64,000 nt of DNA from Hormiphora californensis. Taxonomy: Eukaryota > Ctenophora > Tentaculata > Cydippida > Pleurobrachiidae. A program made the translations under genes and the position numbers. Positions 1 to 17,700 of the stretch are shown here, in pieces. The stretch covers positions 124,001 to 188,000 of the forward strand of contig CM035357.1 of NCBI GenBank assembly GCA_020137815.1, read 5' to 3'. The notes under the pieces were generated by a model. The model was not told the DNA's origin and made no database searches. It was given only the letters and a program-made list of their open reading frames with translations. The number at the start of each line of letters is the position of its first letter. The stretch's first letter is position 1.

Positions 1-58
1 TACCTACCCTCGTATTCTAAACCATCCCATAATTCCAAGGTCCTGCCTATATTTTCAG

Positions 59-5414
<5,356 letters not shown>

Positions 5415-5509
5415 GGAGACTTGTTGCAGGGATATAAACAGCTGGAGAAAAGGATCCTTCGAGAGTTTCCAGATTTTATAGAAAGCTTTATCTAGATCGC
5501 TGTGTGTCT

Positions 5510-5535
5510 ATCACGTGATACCCATATATGGTGTT
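5510..5535 (+). promoter_or_regulatory. E-box plus CArG-box composite motif, copy 1
   Basis: TCACGTGA (E-box core CACGTG) is followed after a few bases by CCATATATGG, a perfect CArG box (CC(A/T)6GG, the SRF site), then TGTTG. The same order recurs at 5823-5848 and, in variant form, at 54983-55016. It could be a regulatory module or part of a short dispersed repeat. Confidence 0.35.
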
Positions 5536-5822
5536 GCGTAATGTCTATCCATCAGTGTGTTTGGACTGATATGCAGGAATGAGTGTGAGTGCGTTTGGGT
5601 TTCATTTGTTGATTTTAATTGATTTTAACCAAAATTTAGTGTTTAGTTTATAGAGTGTTTTTTTCACTTTCAGAGACAGAGAATTACCGTTTTATTAGTT
5701 TGGGACATTTTGATATGATTTAGAGAGAGCTGCAAATACAATGTTGCAGCAACATAATATGATACGTGTCACTTAGCAGTTTGAATAGAGAGAATGTTTT
5801 AATTTGAAAACTATTTGTAATA

Positions 5823-5848
5823 TCACGTGATGCCCATATATGGTGTTA
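5823..5848 (+). promoter_or_regulatory. E-box plus CArG-box composite motif, copy 2 (upstream of UTP23)
   Basis: TCACGTGA then CCATATATGG then TGTTATG, about 190 bp upstream of the UTP23 start codon. It matches copy 1 at 5510-5535 almost base for base. Position suits a promoter element, but no experimental evidence is implied. Confidence 0.4.
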
Positions 5849-6040
5849 TGTGACGTGTGAGTGTGAATGTATTTGCTATACAGCACCTTTTTGTGCGATC
5901 CTTTTTTCAATTATATACCCGATAATTATATATAACTTTTATACCGAGATCATCGTGTCTTCTTTCTCTCTGGAACAGTCTCTCCAAGACAAACTAACTT
6001 CTCGTCTATTACCCTCTCCCCTTGCCTTATAGTCAAGAAC

Positions 6041-8989
6041 ATGAAAGTAAAACGGTTGAAACACACAAAGAGGGTGATGGCTTTTTACGAACAGAATTAC
6101 GGATTTAGAAAACCCTACAATATTCTAGTTGATGGTAAGCTAAATATCTCTCTTTTGAAACTCTCTTTTGTGTCAGGATTAACCACCATGTTTTACTAAA
6201 ACTCTCATAATACTTCTCCCAGGTACCTTCACCCTTGCAGCTCTAAAAGGCCAGGTAGATATCCTAGTACTAACTCCCCTCTTCTCCCAGGTACCTTCAC
6301 CCTTGCAGCTCTAAAAGGCCAGGTTGACATCCTAGTACTAACACCCCTCTTCTCCCAGGTACCTTCACCCTTGCAGCTCTAAAATGCCAGGTAGATATCC
6401 TAGTACTAACTCCCCTCTTCTCCCAGGTACCTTCACCCTGGCAGCTCTAAAAGGCCAGGTAGATATCCTAGTACTAACTCCCCTCTTCTCCCAGGTACCT
6501 TCACCCTGGCAGCTCTAAAAGGCCAGGTAGATATCCTAGTACTAACTCCCCTCTTCTCCCAGGTACCTTCACCCTTGCAGCTCTAAAAGGCCAGGTAGAT
6601 ATCCTAGTACTAACTCCCCTCTTCTCCCAGGTACCTTCACCCTTGCAGCTCTAAAAGGCCAGGTAGATATCCTAGTACTAACTCCCCTCTTCTCCCAGGT
6701 ACCTTCACCCTTGCAGCTCTAAAAGGCCAGGTAGATATCCTAGTCCAGGTAGCTAAGTATCTGGGAGGTGATATACAGGTAGCCACTACTCACTGTGCAC
6801 TAAGAGAGTGTTATCAACTCGGACCTACACTATCAGGTAATGTGAGGGCTGGGCAGGGCTGGGGGTTGACCCTATGAGGTCTGGGAGGTGATCAGATAAA
6901 GTAATAATAAAGGGCTGGGGGTTCTACACAATCAGGTGAATGAGTTGTTATGGAAGTGAGTGCTCTTTGTTAAGGACGACATAGGAACCTGAGATACGCT
7001 ATATCCCTCGCTATGTGTGTACTCTTCAGAACCCCATCCTGTATCATATTACATCATAACTCTACACTGCAGCCCAGGCTGAAGATAGGGTGTTATGTCA
7101 TCACTATGTTATGCTATGATGTCACTAGACATCGCTAATGTTGCTGTGACTTCACTGTTAAAATCTCTCATCCAGGTCTACACTCATATGGCAGCTCCCT
7201 ATCCCCTCTTAGTTAGAGAGTCTAGACAGTGTGTATAACAGTATTATGACACTAACACTAACCCTCATGTGCACACTGCAAATGTATCTACCCCCCCCCC
7301 CCCCCCCATTACAGGTGCCCACAAGATATTGAAGAAGTTCAAGAGACACAAGTGTGGTCACGAGAACAGTGCCCTGGCAGCGGGGGATTGTTCTCGTGAC
7401 CCCCCCCCCCCCCCCCCCGGCCCCCCTCCCCCACACACAACCCCCCCATCCAGGTGCCCACAAGATATTAAAGAAGTTTAAGAGGCACAAATGTGGCCAC
7501 GAGAACAGTGCCCTGGCAGCGGGGGATTGTATTAGAGCGATGGTAGGAGAAGGGAATAAGGAACATTATCTAGTTGCCACACAGGATAAGGATTTGATAC
7601 AGGAGTTACGTGAACAATCAGGTATGTGTGGAACTATTAGGGACATGATGTGGTATTGACATGGGGTGTGGGAGTATTGGTCATGTTTTAACAATCAATC
7701 TTACTTTACTTTTCTTTACAGTTTAACATCCCCGATTCCGTTTGTTTCTAACCCCCCCCCCACCCTCCTACCCAGGTATTCCTCTAATGTATATAAGTGG
7801 ATGTACACTATTCCTTGAATCACCCTCCTACCAATCCCGTGGTGATGCGGAGGTGAAGCTGAAAAACCAGGATCTACTATCTGAATTTGAAAAGGTACTG
7901 AGATGAGAAACAATGGGGCCTCTTTTTCTCTCCTCAGCGTAGTTGTTAGTCTTATACCCACTCGTGTTATACCATTGAGGTTCTCCTTCCAGCCCCTTTA
8001 CATTGCAGCTCTATATTTGCATAATAACGCACATGCACAGTTACTGTCACTAAACAGTGTGTGTGTGTGGGGAGGGGGGGGGGAGGGGGAGGTGAGCTGT
8101 CCCTTCTTGTTAAATACACAGTGGTGTAATGATGGCCCCTGGTAGGTACCCTCCTCTGTTAAATCTCTCTACCCCCTCTCTTCTTCCCTCTCACAGACAA
8201 TAAAAGCATCGTTATATTTCTGGCAACTCCACTGTCTTCCACTCTCTCCTCCTCTCCTCCCCTCACTCATACCTCTTTAGATTGCCTTGCGTATGTAAAT
8301 TTTAAACTCTGATACAAAGACATTCCATCTCACTCTCCCTACTCTCCCTCTATGTCCCTCTCTCTCTCTTCCCTCTCCCTCATGGATCATTCAGGAACAA
8401 GTTCATACTGTATACAATCCTTTGTGTGTGCACTTGATATGTAGCACCCCCCTGATCCTCTACACACGTGCACTTGATATATGTAGCGGGTAGCCCCCCC
8501 CCCCGATATGCAGTAATCATGTGCATGTGATACTTGTACATTTTAGAATGTTCATGAATATGAACGCACTGTAAGAGAAACATTTGTAGGAGACACGTAG
8601 TGGAGAGAGATGTTACACTGTTTTGTAATGTGACTGTCAGAACCTCGTGTACATATTTTGTGAGAATTAATTGGTCCGATTAAAAATTAATTGTATCAGC
8701 TGCCCCGAATTACATTCCTCGCCTCAGTAAATCTAAGCTAACCTCTGGTCTCTACTTACAATTCCTCTTCCCCCAGGAGACCATAAAACAGTTGAAGGCA
8801 GAGCGAGGGGAGGGGGAGGACAAGAAGCTGAATAGAAAACGGAAGAGACCAAAAGGGCCTAATCCCTTGTCTTGCAAAAAGAAGAAGAGTGACGGTACAC
8901 AGATAAAGAAGAAGAAGAAAAAGAAAGTGAAATCAGACAATGATGCAGCTTCGCAATCACTTGAAACAGTGACTGCTGAAGCTTCCTGA
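6041..8989 (+). CDS. UTP23: rRNA-processing protein UTP23 (small-subunit processome)
   Basis: Five exons: 6041-6134, 6699-6836, 7454-7621, 7776-7894, 8777-8989, giving 243 residues (human UTP23 is about 249). UTP23 is a nucleolar PIN-like protein of the small-subunit processome, needed for early 18S rRNA processing and snR30/U17 release. Support: N-terminal MKVKR..KHTKR; the PIN-like core LVDGTF..AAL, TTHCALREC and VATQDKDL; a zinc-binding Cys/His patch KCGHENSALAAGDC; IPLMYI; and the family signature GPNPLSCKKKK before a Lys-rich nucleolar tail. The start ATG is the first in frame and matches the family N-terminus. Exon 2 and exon 3 are preceded by partial tandem copies of themselves; only the last copy of each keeps the frame. 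It lies tail to tail with BBS2. Confidence 0.94.
6212..6698 (+). repeat. 68-bp tandem array duplicating the acceptor and 5' part of UTP23 exon 2
   Basis: Eight units start at 6223, 6291, 6359, 6427, 6495, 6563, 6631 and 6699, exactly 68 bp apart. Each has TTCTCCCAG followed by the first 46 bp or so of exon 2 (codons for TFTLAALKGQVDIL). Only the last unit continues into the full exon. Because 68 is not a multiple of three, splicing into any earlier acceptor shifts the frame to a stop within the next unit. Confidence 0.96.
7303..7396 (+). pseudogene. Truncated duplicate of UTP23 exon 3
   Basis: An acceptor at 7313-7314 followed by about 80 bp that match the real exon 3 (7454 onward), with several synonymous differences such as AAG/AAA and TTC/TTT. 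The match breaks after codons for AAGDC, at a poly-C run. No donor follows. Offset to the real exon is 139 bp. It is a partial tandem exon duplication left in the intron. Confidence 0.85.
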
Positions 8990-9072
8990 TTGCAGGGGAG
9001 AGTGAGGGGGTTTAATTTATTACACATGTTTTTATTGTTCAGGGCCTGCTCAGTTAAATGTTAATTGACAGT

Positions 9073-9260
9073 CAGTGTTAGTGGGGTTGTGTTATGTAGC
9101 ATACTAAAGCTAGTGAGCTCCATGCCGCTCCATGTAGTATGTGTTAGGTTGTGTTAGGTTATTTAGCATGACTAGTGAGCTCCATCAATCCATGTAGTAT
9201 GTGTTAGGTTGTGTTAGGTTATTTAGCATGACTAGTGAGCTCCATGCCGCTCCATGTATT
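9073..9260 (+). repeat. Minisatellite, about 60 bp, roughly 2.5-3 copies
   Basis: Unit contains GTGTTAGGTTGTGTTAGG then TTTAGCATGACTAGTGAGC then TCCATG..CCATGTAGTAT. GAGCTCCAT recurs at 9115, 9177 and 9237. Confidence 0.8.
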
Positions 9261-9657
9261 AACTGATGTGAACAGACCTCCATCGACCATCATGTAGTAT
9301 GTGGATTGTTTTAACAGTCCCCCATGTTTACCTTCGTACTTTTTCCGCATAACGAGAAAAGAGAGCGAGACACAGAGACAGAGAGACACAGAGAGACTAA
9401 GAAAGAGGGGAGGGAAAACCCCAAGGTGTGTATAAAAGGTTTGACCTATGTATTGTGTTGTAGGTGTGTACAATTTGGGTATTGAGGGGTATCTGCCACC
9501 ACACCTCCTTCCATTATATTTACACACTTTGAGCGTTCGTACTGTTGCGAATGAGTTCCATATGCTGTGTGATAAATGTCAAATAACGAGAGAAGGGAGG
9601 AGAAGGAATAAAGAGAGAGAGAGAGAGAGAATAAAGAGAAAGTAAGAGAGATTGAGT

Positions 9658-9693
<36 letters not shown>

Positions 9694-9807
9694 ACCTGAT
9701 GGTTGAGGTCCCACTCTGTAATCATCGTATCATCTTACCACTCCTACAATTTCATCATTTGCTTTACACACACACACACACACTTTCTCTCTCTCTATCT
9801 ATCTCTT

Positions 9808-9839
<32 letters not shown>

Positions 9840-11260
9840 CCCTCTTCTCTTTCTCGCTCTCTTCTCTCCGTCTCCCCTCTCGCTGCCTCCTCGCTCGTCT
9901 CTCTCTCATCAAGTCTCCGTCTCTTCTCGCTTGTCCTCTCGTCGTCTCTTATCCTTGGTGTGGCAAGCGATCAGTCGAGCGGCGCACTGTAGGGTGTCTA
10001 ACTTATACTCTCCTGGCTCAGCTCCTGTGTCAAGGGGTTCTGCTCTCTCTCTCATTTCTCTTCATATTTCCCCCCCCACCCCATTTTCCCATCCCCATCC
10101 CTGTCCCATACGGATATGTTGGTCCCTCACTAGCATAATATTCATCAGTGAGTGTGTGTAGGGATCAAGGACGAGAAGGTATCATTCGATATTTCAAACT
10201 TGACCCGGGAGTGATCCGTCCCGCGTCTTCCCCTATTGCTAGTTTTCAGGCCTGTCTTTTGGAGAAAGTAAAGTTATCGTGCGCTGTACACGAGGTTAGT
10301 CGCGCGCGCGCAGACCGAACTGGAGGCCTGCACCGACTCAATTGAGCTGCAGTACACACGTTTACTAAATCGGTAATATCTGATATTTGTTGACCTGTTA
10401 TCAGTTTTATATTTGTTTTATTTGACTTGCAATACGAGGTGTATTCGATTTGTATCCGACTAGCTCTAGGAGGCTGCAGCTGTTTGGCAATGGCAGAACA
10501 GGAATGATCTCACTGGTCACTGTGAGTGTCATGTGAGCGAGACAGGGAACATATTTCACTTTGTCCGACCAGCCATTGACCGCGAACACACACAGAGGGT
10601 GTGACAAGTGACATGCCAAAGAGGGAGACTATTGTCTTGCCAATCTGGGAAGTTCTCTCCCTGTTTGAACTTGAAGCAGAACTAAATATAATAGAAGGTT
10701 GTCTGCTCTTCTCACCAGATCTTGGCCAGACAGATTTTCTTCACAGGCAGCGTCTGAATACCTCACTACTAGTTAACTGCATTGCAATATGCATATCCAT
10801 TAAGTGTAATACTCAGACTAGTAACGATATAATTGCATAATTGCAGTTGCTGCTCCTTGCATGCAGGTTGCAGGTTGGCTGCGCAGTTTCAGTGCAGCAC
10901 ACAGAACTGCACTGGCTCCTTCACAACGCGCGCCAAATGTTGGGATTCTTTCGTCAGCTGGGGCACTTCGCGCGCTTACGCAAAGTCACTTATTGTTTAC
11001 CGTTTTGTCCAAGTTCACCCTTTGCAGTTGTGACCGGAAGAGATATAATGAGGTAAGGGGGGTGATAACTGAAGACTCATTCTTCCCTTTCTCTTCATCA
11101 AGCTTTAGAAAAGAAATGAAAAGTATACTATTTTGGTTAAATAATCATAATCTTTGTACATAATAAATTACACACGCTATATAACACATCTCGGATTTCT
11201 GATCTGGCCTAAAAATAAAGATCTCTTCTCTCTCCCAGTCCCGCTGGTGCAACTTTCTAT

Positions 11261-11274
11261 GTTACCATGGTAAC
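11261..11274 (+). promoter_or_regulatory. Perfect RFX X-box palindrome at the 3' end of BBS2
   Basis: GTTACCATGGTAAC is a perfect inverted repeat that fits the X-box consensus of RFX factors (GTNRCC-N-RGYAAC), known regulators of ciliary genes. It lies 6 bp past the BBS2 stop codon, not in a promoter. Degenerate relatives fill 15700-15985 and parts of IQCB1 introns. Confidence 0.4.
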
Positions 11275-11280
11275 AACTTT

Positions 11281-11500
11281 TTAACCAGCTCCACTTTCGA
11301 TCACTTTAAATAGTTTTTCAACATCGTTCTGTTTGATAGCTTCCCGGGAGGCTGTCACGACTTGTGTCTTGGGTTTCCCAACACGTAATCTTCCTGCCTT
11401 AGTTATAGCCTGGGGTGTGCGTGTGTTATTACATGAATGTTAAAATACCTGTCATCTCTATCTCTCCCCCTCTCTCTCTCACTCTCTCTCTCTCTCTCTC

Positions 11501-11559
<59 letters not shown>

Positions 11560-11628
11560 CCTCTCTCTCTCGTCTCTCTCTCTCCTCTCTCTCTCTCCTC
11601 TCTCTCCTCTCTCTCTCTGCTCATCTCC

Positions 11629-11670
<42 letters not shown>

Positions 11671-11682
11671 CTTCTCTCTCTC

Positions 11683-11733
<51 letters not shown>

Positions 11734-14700
11734 TGCGTGTACCTGATTGACAATCCGGAGACAGGAGAGCAACTCTGTGTGATTGTTGCATCGAATATTA
11801 TAGCCGTTCACCAGATCCCTGCGAAAAACATTAATTACATGATAGAAAGAAGGGGAGAGAGAAAGAGAGAGAGAGGGAGAGAGAGAGAGAGAGAGAGAGG
11901 GAGAGAAAGAGAGAGATAGTTGAAAGTACAATGTCATTGAAATAGACCGATTAGTTTTTAATAAAATCTCACTTTTGGCCAGTACTATCACACCCTTGTG
12001 TAACCCCAGCACTACCACTTGCGACTTCCTGACTCACCCCTCTCTGACCTCTCTTTTATACCACTCTTACTCTCTTTTATATCCCTTCCCTCTTTAACCA
12101 CTCTTACTCTCGTAAGCCCTCTTACTCTCTTTCCACTCCACTGCTCGTGTGCTTTGTTATACCCTATTCCCATATTATTATCACTTAGCTTAGAATCGCA
12201 CTACATATCTCTCTCATTCCTTTAATCACACAATGCATATCTCTCTCATTCCATTTGTTACCCCCAGACTCCCCTTCTTGTCTAAGTAACTCAAGCGTAA
12301 AGTAGTATCTCTCATTAGTAGAGACTGTTATAGAGTAGCTAAATAGCATAGTAACATCCCATCTAGTCTTAACAGTTTCCTAGAATCAGAACCGTGATGT
12401 TGTGAAAGAAAACAGCTGACTTTTTGGGGCCTTACAGCTTGATACTTGAGCCATTTATCACCCCATTTCCCCTTCCTCTCCCATATAAAGAGGGACCGAG
12501 CAATGTTAATTTCTCACCTGTTAAGATCGAATAACTTCAGATAACATTGTTTCATGCCATTCATATCATACATCAATCTCGAATCCTCCCCTCTCACAAC
12601 TAGAGATCTGATCAGGTTGGAGTGATCTGCCATTTCAGCAGTTAGCTTCTGCCGCACTGTGTGGTAGTCGTCCACCTTGAGCAGGACCTGAAGGAGGGTA
12701 GGAGGGGGTTAGTATTGGGGTTTGTGGAGTACCCCGCAGTGGGGTCTAAAAACTGGAGAATCGGAGTGCAATAGAGAGAAATGATGGCTCTACCAGTGTT
12801 TGAGCAATATAAGTAAAGTGTCTGAGTGTTTGAGTAATTAACTAAACAAGTTCTATAAATATGAAGAAATCTCATCAAGATTGGCCTACTCAATATTATA
12901 GAACATGGCCATATATAACAGTATAATACTACGACAAACATGAACGATCTTAAAACACGTGTTATGATGTTCTAATGAATCAACAATATATCGCTGAGAT
13001 CAACCATTCACGGTGTTCTGATTGAAACTGACATTCATTCAGTGCAGGATGAATATGATTGGATATTTATAAAACTAGGATGATAGTGGTAAAGTTAATA
13101 CCTTTATAACTGGTTTCAGAATTCTACACAGGTATATATATGGCCAATATAATAATTGAATTGCCATTAGTTTTCAAATCATTACTTACATCTCGGAGGT
13201 TATTGGTAAAGGAGGGATAGACGGCTGTTGATTGTAGGTTTTCTATGTTTAGAGAGCTTGCCAGCGCCTGGACTATATCCCCAACCAGATCTATATCCTC
13301 ACAGTGAATTGATAATGTTCCTAGAAAGGGGAGGGATGTTATTGATAGTGTTCCTAGAAGGAGGGATGTGGTGTTAAAACATGTAAAGGAGGGATGTGAA
13401 CACGTTTCATGTCAGTAAAACAGCTGGATAGATGCCCGGCTGGTTTCCTACAACAACCTAGAACCGTGGGAACCCCGCCGAACAATGTGTTTTTTGACGG
13501 CTGGTTTTCTAAAATACTAACCCGGTACCATGCGGATAAATAGGGGAGAACCAGTTCTGAGGGCCACCAGTCTAACGTCTAGCTCCTGCTGTGCTGTCAA
13601 CTGAGGAGGGGGGGGTTAGTTGGAGTTATGGGAGTAGGTGGAGGAAACAGGGAAAGTTAGGGGGTGGGATTAGGGGGAGTTAAGGAGTTCCGTAAAGTAT
13701 GCAAAGATACCAGTACCAGCCCTTAAATTACTATGCGTGTAGCTAGCGAGTAAACTGAGTTTAGAGAGAGAGAGAGTTTGTCAGAGAGATATTTAAACAT
13801 CTGTTTAAATGAAGTAAACCGTCTCCGATTTCACAAGATTCACATGACTCCCTCTTGGCATATATCACCCCAAATTCACCAGACTACCTGGCATTCCACA
13901 ACAACTCATTACCAAAATATTAGACAGTTGCTGGCATTCCACAACTCATTAGTCATTACCACAATATCAGACAGTTGCCAAAGAAATCAAAACCTATTCT
14001 CCCTCTCAAGAACATCAAACTAAATTGAAATAAACAAGAACATCAAGGGACAGCACAACATATTATTACCTCTTCATCTAACAGAAAGTTTTGGTTGATC
14101 CACATTACGACCCTATTAATCCTCTCTGTTATTGCAAATGTAACATATGACTCAGGTGTGGGGGGGGTGTCGTGGGGGGTATAAACGTGGGGGAAACGGG
14201 GGTAGTTGCCGGGGAAATTTCAAACAAAAACTGGGTACGTTTTGACCCTGGAATAATGGATTAGTTTTGTATTTTAGTAGAGAAAGGTTTTTAAATTTAA
14301 GTTATTTTTTTAGTAGTTTTATATTTTTATTCGAGAATTTAGGATAGATGGTAGTAAAATTTGTAAGGTTAAGAGGGTTTAGATTAAAAACTCGTCAGGA
14401 TATAGATTTTTAGAGGTTCCCCCAATAAACCCGAAAAGTAGAGATATAGTGTTAAAAATTTATTACTTCTTTTTAAAAAGTACAGAATTTAAAGTTCACA
14501 AGACCCAATACCGTACGTGTTTTAGAGCAGGGTGATACTACAGATACCCCATTTTATGTTTGGGCCCCATAATGATCAAAGGTGTGGCTGGGGGATTCCA
14601 AACCCCTCATTCCAAAAGTAACATATTGGGCTCACAGTCTAGAGGACCCTCTCTCACTGCTTAAAAAGGTAATTGATCAACAGAAACGTTTTTACTCATT

Positions 14701-17700
14701 TGCGCCCCACCAAACATGTAAGAAAGGGTTAAACAAACTACCGAAAAGTCTTACGTGAGATCATTGGGGGATCTTTTGGGGGGAAGAGGGAACTGATAAG
14801 GGGAGGATAGGGGGCCGTAGGGGGTGGAAAAACATGACTCTCACCATTTTAATATCCTTCTGCGAAATATCACGCCCGAAGGGGAGGTATTTTAAAATAG
14901 AAGGGGGAGAGGGGGGTTGGTTCTTTAAAGGGAAAGAGGCCGGGGAAGGGAGTTTAGGAGATGAATTATGTAAAAGGGGCGTCAAAAGGTTTTTTAAAAA
15001 TTTGGTCTGTGAATAACAATAAGTCCCCCCCCGCCGGTTAACAGTCAAAAATTAAAATTGGGGCCTTGTACATGAACAAAAAATAGTTACCCGGTTCGAA
15101 AACTTAAAACACGATTTAATGTAAAATTTTACAATAATTTACGGTTTTTTGGAAAAAAAAAAAAAAAGATTTTCTAAGGGGTGTTTGGTTAAAAAAACGG
15201 GGTTAATGTGAACTGTGAAGGGAGGGGGGGTTTGGTTGTTTTTGTTGGGGGTTTAGTTGGGGGCTGGGGTCACACCCATTTGTTCCCGGGCTGTTGGAAC
15301 CCAAAATTTATCCCCCTGCAGGGGGGGGGGGGGGGGGGAGGGGGCGGGGGGGTTAGTAATTAGGGAGATATATGTGATAACTACATAAATATATCTAACC
15401 AGGATACGAGGTAGTTAGGCGAGGAAGTGGGGGCAGTGGTTAGTGGCAGTGCTGAGTGCGAGGAAGTGGTTAGTTTGCGACCTGCGTGGCGGTTCGGGGA
15501 AGAGTAATGAATCAGTGTATTAAGCGGACGAGAGAGAGAGAGGGAGAAAGAAAGAGATAGGCGCAATAGCAGTACTATAATGTACGTAACTTTCGTCTGT
15601 CCAATACGAAAGTCAGGAAGAGATGCAGTAAAAATAGCGGCTAATCTGAGTCATGTAGAGCAGTGCATTATTCTGAATATAATAATACCTTTACAGCACC
15701 ATGTTACTATGGTAACTATGGTAACTATATGGTACCTATGGTAACCATGGTAACTAAGCTATGGTAACTATGTTAACTATGGTAACTAAGATATGGTAAC
15801 TATATGGTACTTATGGTACGTATGGTAACCATGGTAACTAAGCTATGGTACTAACTATGTTAAATATGTTAACTATGGTAACTATATGGTACCTATGGTA
15901 CCTATGGTAACTATGGTACCTATGGTAACTATGGTAACTATGTTAACCATGGTAACTAAGCTATGTTAACTATGGTAACACTAACCTGGACCTCTTTCCC
16001 TGCCATAGTGTTAACAGAGTAATTCTTTAGTTCCAACATCAGATTGTTCTTTCGTTGCTCCAGTTCTCTTAGTAGATCCTGTTCAGCGCTAGATTCCAAA
16101 AGGTTGTGACTGCTTTCCTTGTTGGAGGGGGAGTAACCTCGCACCTAGAGGGGGAACACAACTTAGTAACCATGGTAACTAGGGGAAACCAGTTACTGTT
16201 ACTACTGTAGTAACGAGGTTCGAGGAAGTTGAGAAGAGAGAAGATAGCCGGCCTGCAAGATTCTTTATTAATACTTTTTGACAGCTCGATGGTTTAGTGT
16301 TTCGAGATCTCCTTCAAATATCTAGAAGATTCTGTCTTCCAACTAAACAGTCACGCTGTCCGATATAAGCTGTCAGGCCAATGCTCTACTAGGGAATCTG
16401 ATCTACTGGCGGCGCTTCGGACAACCTTCCTCGTTAGAAACAGCTGCAGAATTCTTGTGGGATTTAATCAGAATCAGGATCACCCCAATACTCTGACATT
16501 GTTTCATAGAACTAACTGATAGGTTCCATTTCCATGAATCTGAGATGGCCAATGTAGAGGACCACCCAGTAATAACCAGCTGCAGTAGATCTAGGAACAG
16601 CTGGGCAGACCGAAAATGGAATTGTGTCCATGCTAGTAGAAAGGGGCACTGGCCCATGCAATATGTATGCTGCATATAATATGTAATCACGGTCCTCACA
16701 GATTCGGGGGGGGGGGGGGAGTGATTCGTTAGAACTGTAATATGTTGAAACAGTTCTCTCTCTTTCAGCTAGTACATTTATAATCCTCCTCCAGGAAATA
16801 TGTATACTTCTCTCCAATGTTACTTTCCAATCACATGTACACCCCAGCTCCTTGCACAATTCCAGAAACATATCTTACACTAATCCTCGACCAGTCCAGC
16901 ACCTCCTAAATCCACGCTATAGAGACACCATGATTCCATGGTAACGAAAGGGGGGGGGTCTACACTCTACATTGCATGTTTCCATGGTGACGGGGTCTAC
17001 ATGTTTCCATGGTGACGGGGTCTACATACCTCTCCATCGACACTGCAGGTGATAAGTTGGTTGTGTCCATCTCTCCTGTAATCCCCCTCTACAATCCCAG
17101 CTATGGCACAGTTGAAATTATCCTTGAAGACAACCTGCAGGGGAATCAAGTGTGAGATGAAAACTACACGTGGAACTATATATTGAATGCTTTTTGGTAA
17201 ATATTACCAGACATGGTTTAGGCAACACAAGTATGAGTGTGATTTGAGGGCACCTGAACCTGCACAATGTTGGATTGATGATTAACCTGAACATTTTGGA
17301 TACATTTTGGATTGGTGATGTGAACAGTACACGTTTCAGGCCTGTGTGAAAAGCAAAACTCATTCATTAAAAGAGAGAACGGAGTGAAAATTTCCAAGAA
17401 TAAATATGCGGAAAATAATATTTGATTTGATTCAAACAGCCTGGTAAATCACCCCAGTAAACGCATATCTAATTGCTTAAGATTAGACCCCAGTCTACAC
17501 ACAGATCTCTAATTATTTCTAAAGATTAGACCCCAATTTGACACGTCATAATCTCTCTAGACCCCAGTACACACATCTCTAGTTCACATATCTCTTTGGG
17601 CACGTCGTGCTATCTCCTGTACGTGGCCAACGTATCTCTAGAGTCTAGACCCCGGTGGTACTGACCACTGTATGGTTGTATGTGCTGTTAACAGTTGAAT

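Larger units (their letters stand above)
5415..6040. other. Intergenic region between the receptor gene and UTP23
   Basis: No coding exon is recognised. It holds the receptor 3' UTR and the UTP23 upstream region, with two copies of a composite E-box plus CArG motif (5510-5535 and 5823-5848), given separately. Confidence 0.6.
8990..11280. other. Region between UTP23 and BBS2 with no recognised gene
   Basis: The two genes converge here. It contains a 60-bp minisatellite (about 9073-9260), GA/CA/CT microsatellites (about 9600-9850) and a CpG-richer stretch (about 10150-11050) with short ORFs in several frames that match no family I know. The UTP23 3' UTR lies at the left and the BBS2 3' UTR at the right. 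Confidence 0.55.

Noticed and set aside
10148-11163. Short plus-strand ORFs between UTP23 and BBS2
   Set aside because: Overlapping in several frames, no domain, no clear splice partners.
14761-15048. 95-codon minus ORF in the noisy stretch
   Set aside because: No similarity to BBS2 and composition dominated by homopolymers.
15590-15690. Candidate for the missing BBS2 exon (minus frame with [13 protein letters not shown])
   Set aside because: Weak resemblance to the BBS2 IFAEG region, an in-frame TGA directly before it and no convincing donor.
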